DNA of 64,000 bases from Oscheius sp. JU75 (lineage: Eukaryota; Nematoda; Chromadorea; Rhabditida; Rhabditidae), in assembly GCA_037178855.1 (NCBI GenBank), contig JASJZC010000005.1:4650001-4714000 (forward strand), given 5' to 3'. Both the position numbers and the translations under genes were made by a program. Of this stretch, positions 57,272 to 64,000 are shown piece after piece. How positions within the stretch are numbered: position 1 is the stretch's first letter; the number at the start of each line of letters is the position of its first letter. The notes below the pieces were generated by a model that saw nothing but the letters and a program-made list of their open reading frames with translations, searched no databases and was not told where the DNA came from.

Positions 57272-59439
57272 ATGACTATCTCTGAGCAACTTCGCCACGA
57301 TTTGGAGGATGCTGCTAACCGCATGCGAATCTCTTCTATCGAGATGACTTGCGCCAGCAAATCGGGCCACCCGACGTCTTCGACATCTGCTGGTGATCTT
57401 TTTTGGTATATGCTATATCCCTAATTATAGCCGATATTATGGCTGCTTTGTTCTTCCACGAGATGAAGTACGACGTGAAGGAGCCTCGAGCCGTTAATGC
57501 GGATCGTTTCGTCTTGTCGAAGGGACACGCTTGTCCCATTCTCTACGCTGCTTGGGAAGAGGCTGGACTCTTGAGCCATGACGACGTTCTTAGTCTGCGA
57601 AAGATTGATTCCGATATCGAGGGACATCCTACTCCTGTAATATACTATTTCATTCCGTTCAACCGTCCTCTTTATAGCGTCTCAACTTCATCGACGTTGC
57701 CACTGGCTCGCTCGGACAAGGACTTTCTTGTGCTGCTGGAATGGCCTATGTTGGAAAGAACATCGACAAAGCTAGCTACCGCGTGTACTGTCTTCTCGGA
57801 GATGGAGAATCCGCGGAAGGATCTGTGTGGGAAGCAGCTGCTTTCTCGTCCCACTATCAATTGGACAATCTGGTGGCCATTGTTGATGTCAATCGTCTGG
57901 GACAATCTCAGGCCACTGCTCTTGGTCATCATGTTGAAGTTTACCAGGTATTTTTTTTTCGGATTGACATGAAACGGTTCCACCACTAGGCTCGATTTGC
58001 CTCTTTTGGCTTCAATTCGATCATCGTCGATGGACACAACTTTGACGAAATTCTGGCCGCTCTGGAGACGGCTCGCAACACCAAGGGAAAGCCAACTGCT
58101 ATTATTGCTAAGACATTCAAGGGACGAGGAATCGAGGGAGTCGAAGATCTGGATAACTGGCATGGAAAGCCCGTTGATGCTGCTAAGGTGAAAAAGTAGA
58201 CTGTTTGTTGTTAGTTCAGTTTTCAGATCGACGCTATCAAGGCCCGTCTGCATGGAAGTTCAAAAGGCAAACTCGTAGCTCAGAAGCCGGCAGACGACAC
58301 TCCTAACGTGGATCTCCAGATTGGAAACATCAAAATGGCGCCCCCGAACTACAAACTTGGTGATAAGGTGGCTACTCGTGCTGCTTATGGAACGGCTTTG
58401 GTCAAACTCGGAGATGTCAACCCTCGCGTGATTGGACTCGATGGTGATACGAAAAACTCTACCTTCTCCGAGAAGCTTCTTCAGGTATCCAATGGATTCT
58501 GTCGGATAATCGTTTTGTTTCAGAAACACCCTGAGCAGTTTATCGAATGTTTCATTGCCGAACAGAACCTCGTTGGAGTAGCTGTTGGAGCTCAGTGCCG
58601 TGGACGTACTATTCCTTTCACGAGCACGTTTGCTGCCTTTTTCACTCGTGCTACGGACCAGATTCGTATGGCTGCCGTCTCTTTCGCCAATTTGAAGTGT
58701 GCCGGATCTCATGTTGGAGTTTCTATTGGCGAGGACGGGCCTAGTCAGATGGCTCTTGAAGTTTGTCATGTGTTTCATATGACTAATGTTCTTCTCAGGA
58801 TCTCTCTATCTTCCGTGCTATCCCTGGTTCTACCGTCTTTTACCCTACCGATGCTGTTTCGGCCGAGCGTGCCACAGAACTTGCTGCTAACATCAACGGA
58901 ATTGTCTTCATCCGTACCGGCCGCCCTGCTCTACCGGTTCTTTACGCCAACGACGAGCATTTCGAAGTCGGAAAGGCCAAGATTGTCAAGAGGAGCGACT
59001 CTGACCGCATTGTTCTCGTTGGAGCCGGAGTTACTCTGTACGAGTGTCTAAAGGCCGCTGAACAGCTGGAGAAAGAAGGTGGGCTCTAATTGTTTGTCTT
59101 ATTTCATCTATTTCTAGGCATACATGCTTCTGTTGTTGATCTGTTCACTATCAAGCCCTTGGATGTCAACACTCTCGTGTCCGAAGCTCAGCGTGCTGGT
59201 GGAAAAGTCCTGACTGTTGAAGATCACTATGCTGCAGGAGGTATTGGAGAGGCGGTAAGTTCTCACCAAAAAACTGTTATGCACATTTTTTAAAGGTTTC
59301 CGCTGCTCTCGCCGATCATCCGTTCCGCGTTCGTTCCCTGTGCGTCCGCGATGTTCCTCGTTCTGGACCTCCAGATGATCTTGTAAAGCTGTACGGCATC
59401 TCCAGCTCCTCCATCGTCGAGGCCGCCAAGAAATTCTAA
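57272..59439 (+). CDS. tkt-1: transketolase
   Basis: Thiamine-diphosphate enzyme of the non-oxidative pentose phosphate pathway; transfers two-carbon units between sugar phosphates in the cytosol. Start [21 protein letters not shown]-terminal domain: [59 protein letters not shown] and the TPP motif [19 protein letters not shown] to VDVNRLGQS. Pyrimidine domain: [56 protein letters not shown] (catalytic Glu), [20 protein letters not shown] and [21 protein letters not shown]-terminal domain: [39 protein letters not shown], ending [10 protein letters not shown]. Length about 625 residues, as expected. One intron (before VSAALAD) ends in AAAG rather than CAG. All TPP and substrate residues appear intact. 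Confidence 0.96.
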
Positions 59440-59884
59440 GATCTTATTTGAAACGTTTTTACTCCGGTTCTTATTCGTCATTTCACTTTTTTTGCATGCA
59501 GATCTGTATAGGTAAAATAAACTTTTTAGCTGAATTGTTTCGTTTTAAATGCTTTTGCCCACGTTCCTTCCTTTGAACGGTTCAATCGATAGGGTGACCG
59601 CATTGCCGACGGGTACGTTATCTGACCCATATTGTTCGCTATTTGTGCGACTATTCCTTTGGTCTTCTCGCCGAAATTCAAGACCACCATGTGACCAATT
59701 ACTGATAACTCTTGCGAGGGACTGGTTTTTATCCCTTCAACGTCTCGCGTGTTTCCTCTCTCGAAGGAAAGCGGCATGCGTTCCTTATCGCCTTGGTCTT
59801 GACCGCTTTCTGCCGATCGCGTGTTGGCATGGTTACTACTGCTCTTCCCATTCTCTTTCTTACCGAAAGCACTGTTTTAGAGCA
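59440..59884. other. intergenic region between transketolase and ALDH1L
   Basis: AATAAA near 59516 is a likely transketolase polyadenylation signal. The plus frame across 59549-59884 runs into ALDH1L but has no family resemblance before its ATG. TTTTAG stands a few bases before that ATG, a possible leader or trans-splice acceptor. Confidence 0.45.
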
Positions 59885-62800
59885 ATGAAGATTGCGGTGA
59901 TTGGACAGTCAGCTTTCGGAGTCGACGTCTACAAGGCTCTTCGTAGCAACGGACACGAGGTTGTCGTCGTCTTTACCATTCCCGACAAGAATGGACGTGA
60001 AGACCTGCTCGGTGAGTCATTATATTGCCAGAGTGAATGTGAACTCATAGCTCTCGAGGCGAAAAAGGACGGAGTTCCGGTCGAGAAGCCAGTCAGATGG
60101 CGCAAGAAGGTCGCGGATGGAAAGTTTGAGGTATGAAAGTTAATAGACCGATAGACAAGAGATCTTTAAGATTCTCCCGGAAATGCTCAAGCTCTACCAA
60201 TCTTACGGGGCCGAACTGAATGTTCTGCCCTTCTGTACTCAGTTCATTCCTTTGGAGATCACAGAGGCCCCGAAGTTCAAGAGTATCATCTACCATCCCA
60301 GTATTCTGCCAAAGCATAGGTGAGGGTGACTAGAGCTAAATGAATAGAACAGTTCAGAGGAGCTTCGGCTATAAATTGGACACTGATCGAAGGCGATGAA
60401 GAGGCCGGTCTTTCCATCTTCTGGGCCGATGACGGACTTGACACTGGGCCGATTCTCCTTCAGAAAAAGTGCAAGTAAGTCGTTGTTTTTGAACAAAAAT
60501 CATAAACTTCTAACAGAGTCGAAGAGAACGACACGTTGAACACTCTTTACAAACGCTTCTTGTACCCAGCTGGAGTCGAAGCAATGGCAGAGGCTGTCGA
60601 GTTGATCGCGGCTGGAAAGGCTCCTCGAATTGTTCAGCCGGAGGAAGGGGCTTCCTACGAACCATATATCACAGTCAAGCCAGAACTCGCCGAACTGGAC
60701 TGGAAGAAGAATCAGTGGCAAATGCACAACTTCATTCGAGGAAACGACAAGGTTCCCGGTGCTTGGGCTACTCTGAACGGAGAACGGGTCTCCTTCTTCG
60801 GATCGACTCTTTGGAAAAAGGACTTGCCCAACGGAAGAGCTGTCGATGTCTCTGAAGTGCCTGGAGGAAAGGTCATTGCCCATGATGATGGTCTTCTTCT
60901 TCCCAGTTCCGACAACAAATGGGTTAGAATATCGTACATATCTGATGGCTAAAACATGGTTTAGGTCAATGTGGATACGGTAAAGGTTGGATCGAAGACC
61001 ATCCCGGCCCACAAGTTTGGATTGGTCGAGGAGAAAGGAGAGTCTCTTGTTTTGAACGAAGAAGAACAGAAGATCGTCGAGAAGATCAAAGAGATCTGGA
61101 AGGCTATTTTGAAGACGGATGTCGAAGACGAGACGGACTTCTTCGAGTCGGGTGCTTCGTCGGCCGATGTCACTCGTCTCGTCGAAGAGATCAAATTCAA
61201 CACCAAAATCGAACTGGAGAATACTGATGTGAGTCGATAGATGGATAGATAGAAAACTTGCTCAGATATACATGGCTCCAACCTTCAAAGAGACTGCAGA
61301 CAGCGTTATTCGAAAGTTCAGAGGCGGAGACGAAATCACTGTCAACTACGACCCTGTAAGGATACAAATGTGCAACTCATAACTAAGTTCAGATTGTGAT
61401 CCAAGTCAATAACATGGATCTGAAGTTTCCGCACGAACTGTTTATCAATGGAGAGTTTGTTGTCTCGGCGAGCGGAAGGTATGTACTTTGATGGAAAACT
61501 CTGAACAAGCGTCTTGCAGAACCTACGAGACAATTAATCCATTCACGGAAAAGTCGATTTGTTCCCTACCCAAAGCTAACAAAGAGGACGTGGACAAGGC
61601 CGTGGCTGCAGCCAAAGCGGCCTTCGAATCAGGAGAATGGTCCAAGATGTCGGCTAGAGAAAGAGGAAAACGTCTTTTCAAATTAGCTGATCTGATGGAA
61701 CAGCACAAGGAGGAACTGGCGACTCTCGAATCCCTTGACTCTGGAGCTGTCTATACCCTAGCTCTGAAGACTCACGTCGGAATGTCAATCGACTCTTGGC
61801 GATACTTCGCCGGATGGTGTGACAAGATCCAGGTGTGAACTTTGCTGAAGAAACTAATAATCAATCTTCTAGGGAACTACCATCCCGATTTCCGATGCTC
61901 GACCAAACAAGAACCTTTGCATCACCAAACGCGAACCAGTTGGAGTCGTGGGACTAATCACTCCCTGGAACTATCCTCTCATGATGTTGTCCTGGAAAAT
62001 GGCCGCTTGCCTTGCTGCTGGAAACACAGTAGTTCACAAACCAGCTCAAGTCACTCCGCTGACTGCTCTGAAATTTGCAGAGCTTTCGGTTCTGGCCGGT
62101 ATCCCCAAGGGAGTCATCAACATTATCACTGGATCGGGAGGAGAGATAGGACAGGCATTGGCTGACCATCCACATGTCAGGAAGATTGCCTTTACCGGCT
62201 CGACAGAAATTGGGGCCCAGGTTATGTCCAGTTGTGCCAAATCAAATGTGAAGAAGGTCTCTTTGGAACTGGGTGGCAAGTCTCCACTGATCGTTTTCGC
62301 TGATGCCGACATGGAAAAGGCTGTCAAACAGACATGCAACGCTGTCTTCTTCAACAAGGGCGAAAATTGTATCGCCGCTGGCCGAATCTTCCTCGCCAAG
62401 AGCATTCACGACTCTTTCCTGAAGAAGCTGGTCGATGAGGCCAAGAAGCATACTATTGGAGATCCGCTGGACAGAAGTACTTCTCACGGGCCACAGAACC
62501 ACAAGGCTCACTTGGACAAACTGATCGAATATGTTCAAAAGGCTGTAGCTGATGGAGCCAAGATCGAATTGGGAGGAGCTCGTCTCGATCGACAGGGGCT
62601 TTTCTTCCCGCCGACCATTCTCTCCAATATTGACGACAAGAACTTTGCAGCCATCGAGGAATCCTTCGGACCCATCATGTGTGTCAGTTCTTTCGACGAC
62701 GAGGACATTGACGGAGTAATTCGTCGAGCCAACTCGACTGAGTTCGGTCTAGCCGGAGGAGTCTTTTCCCAGGTTTGTCACTATGATTAATATCCTACCT

Positions 62801-63237
62801 TTACAATTTACAAAAGGCGTCTGTGTGCGATTTATGTCAACTCTAATCTGGGATAACACTTGATTTCTGTAGCCTTTTTCTGTCAAGTATTATCCTAGAT
62901 TAGAGTTGACAAGACGAGTTAGAAGAGAACCAAACAGTTCAAAAGAGTACTGGGTCGCTCCGCCAGGAGTGTAAGCGATCAATTCGTTGTATCCAATTCG
63001 TTCAGGACATCAACAAATGTCTTCGTGTTGGAAGCCAGATTCAAGCTGGAACTGTCTTCATCAATACCTACCAAAAGACTGACGTAGCTGCTCCGTTCGG
63101 AGGATTCAAGCAGTCTGGTTTCGGAAAGGATCTTGGTTTGTTATTAAAACAGACTGGGCAATGAACGGATTTCAGGAATGGAGGCCCTGAACGAGTATCT
63201 GCAGACCAAGACCATCACCATCGAATATCCCGTTTAA
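59885..63237 (+). CDS. aldh1l: 10-formyltetrahydrofolate dehydrogenase (ALDH1L)
   Basis: Converts 10-formyl-THF to THF and CO2 with NADP, controlling one-carbon flux. Three domains in order. The formyltransferase-like hydrolase has [39 protein letters not shown] and [20 protein letters not shown] (catalytic His and Asp). The carrier domain has [20 protein letters not shown], with the Ser that carries phosphopantetheine. The aldehyde dehydrogenase has [72 protein letters not shown] (catalytic Cys), [20 protein letters not shown] and [20 protein letters not shown], ending [10 protein letters not shown]. About ten short introns are removed; the intron at about 62773-63005 holds a foldback element. 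Length about 900 residues, as in the family. All catalytic residues seen. Confidence 0.96.
62836..62910. mobile_element. foldback element in an ALDH1L intron
   Basis: Near-perfect inverted repeat. The left arm is GTCAACTCTAATCTGGGATA to ACACTTGA (62836-62863). The right arm (62883-62910) is its complement with two mismatches in 28. The loop is 19 bases. It occupies an intron of about 230 bases, longer than its neighbours. No coding capacity. Confidence 0.7.
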
Positions 63238-63394
63238 TATTCTTGCTTCTTTTTGTGATTTTACTCTGGTTGTTGTAACAGGTTGTGATAGAAGATGAAC
63301 TTACCGGTACAACTTTCTCATCATTGGCTGTTGTGTAGTCTCACTCCAATCTCCGTAGCCACAGTTTGTAAACTACGAACTGTAGTCTGTTCAG

Positions 63395-64000
63395 ATGACA
63401 AAGGGACTGAAAATCCTCTATCTTCATGGGTTGGGATCTTCCATCCAGAACAGGACGGGCTTGGCTTTGAAACAATTGTTCGAACAGAAGAACAATTTCG
63501 AACGACTCGTGTACACGAATCCTGGTTCGAAAGAGCGACACTGGAGACCGAGCGAATGGCTCAAGGATGTCGAGGTTTCCATTCAATATTGTTCGAACTC
63601 ACAAAGGTAGAATCGTATTCGGGGAGAGAACAATTGGATTCTGATAGCTACAAGTGCTGGGGCTGGGATTGCGATGAAAACAGCTGTGCGGAACCCGGAG
63701 AAGGTCAAAGGACTGTTTCTTTTCTGTCCCGGCTTTGATCTGACAATGTCCTATGTGGACTCTCTGGCTCCAGGAGCAGTAGACATGCTGAAGGAGGGCA
63801 AAAGTTTGATTCATCCAGCGTCACGAAATGGTTTCCCGGCACTCGTAGACTACGTTTCTTTCGAGGAGTTTCTTGAGGTTTTTATTATGACGTGCTTCCG
63901 AGCAGACTAAACTATAGATGTGTGTTAGTAACTACCCAGGCAAGATTCCAATCACGTGCCCAGTCACGATTGTTCACGGAACAGATGACGAAGTAGGTTG
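63395..64000 (+). CDS. alpha/beta hydrolase, ABHD10-like, 5' part
   Basis: The start ATG at 63395 lies directly behind GTTCAG. The protein opens MTKGLKILYLHGLGSSIQNR with the HGLGSS oxyanion-type loop. It continues TGLALKQLFEQKNNFERLVY, RPSEWLKDVE, then after an intron NNWILIATSAGAGIAMKTAV (nucleophile elbow), NPEKVKGLFLFCPGFDLTMS and PALVDYVSFEEFLE. After another intron comes NYPGKIPITCPVTIVHGTDD, with the acid Asp, and the window ends. The catalytic His must lie beyond it. The elbow reads A-T-S-A-G rather than G-x-S-x-G. Similarity is to small serine hydrolases such as ABHD10 or bacterial YqiA-like esterases. It begins 157 bases after the ALDH1L stop on the same strand, so co-transcription is possible. 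Confidence 0.72.

Overview
The window is nuclear DNA of a compact-genome animal, most likely a nematode. Nearly every gene is split by tiny GT-AG introns, mostly about 35-60 bases, ending in TTTCAG-like acceptors. The classical protein tyrosine phosphatase has the wording of the family that is hugely expanded in nematodes. An UNC-33-type protein and an EFA-6-type Arf exchange factor with a long N-terminus point the same way. Several start codons sit directly behind a TTTCAG, as expected for spliced-leader addition. The species cannot be named from the sequence. No tRNA, rRNA, CRISPR array or prokaryotic operon was seen.

Layout. 0-7 kb: end of LEO1 (Paf1 complex), MRPL46, AUH (leucine breakdown), a sphingosine-1-phosphate-lyase-like protein that has lost its active site, a small membrane protein and TUSC2. 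7-13 kb: repeats, a tyrosine phosphatase with a duplicated scrap of its 3' end, Rac, and TSG101 (ESCRT-I). 13.7-19.4 kb: a tandem pair, an UNC-33/CRMP homologue without metal ligands and a catalytically complete dihydropyrimidinase. 19.5-32 kb: an FMRFamide-receptor-like GPCR, a gene-poor stretch, a galectin, a disordered protein and an NPY/NPF-like GPCR. 32-41 kb: EFA6, two more galectins with unusual tails, and RASGEF1. 41-49 kb: a sparse stretch with an unrecognised gene that may have two first exons, DPM3 with one very large intron, RPS23 and a small membrane-anchored protein. 49.5-52.5 kb: an intact RTE-like LINE flanked by a 10-bp target-site duplication. 52.6-64 kb: an acidic/serine-rich gene, SLC37, transketolase, ALDH1L and the start of an alpha/beta hydrolase.

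Themes. Metabolic housekeeping clusters at the right end: sugar-phosphate transport, the pentose phosphate pathway and one-carbon metabolism. Signalling and neuronal genes (Rac, UNC-33, EFA6, RASGEF1, two neuropeptide GPCRs) lie in the middle. The most unusual content is three galectins with low-complexity C-terminal tails and a GATA motif shortly upstream of each. Beside these stand enzyme-derived proteins whose catalytic residues are gone (S1P-lyase-like, UNC-33), and foldback elements inside introns.

Limits. Splice sites were placed by eye, using reading-frame continuity and family motifs. Gene ends are usually firmer than starts. First exons of the phosphatase and of the GPCR at 19.5-20.8 kb were not found. 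The model at 52.6-54.1 kb is incomplete.
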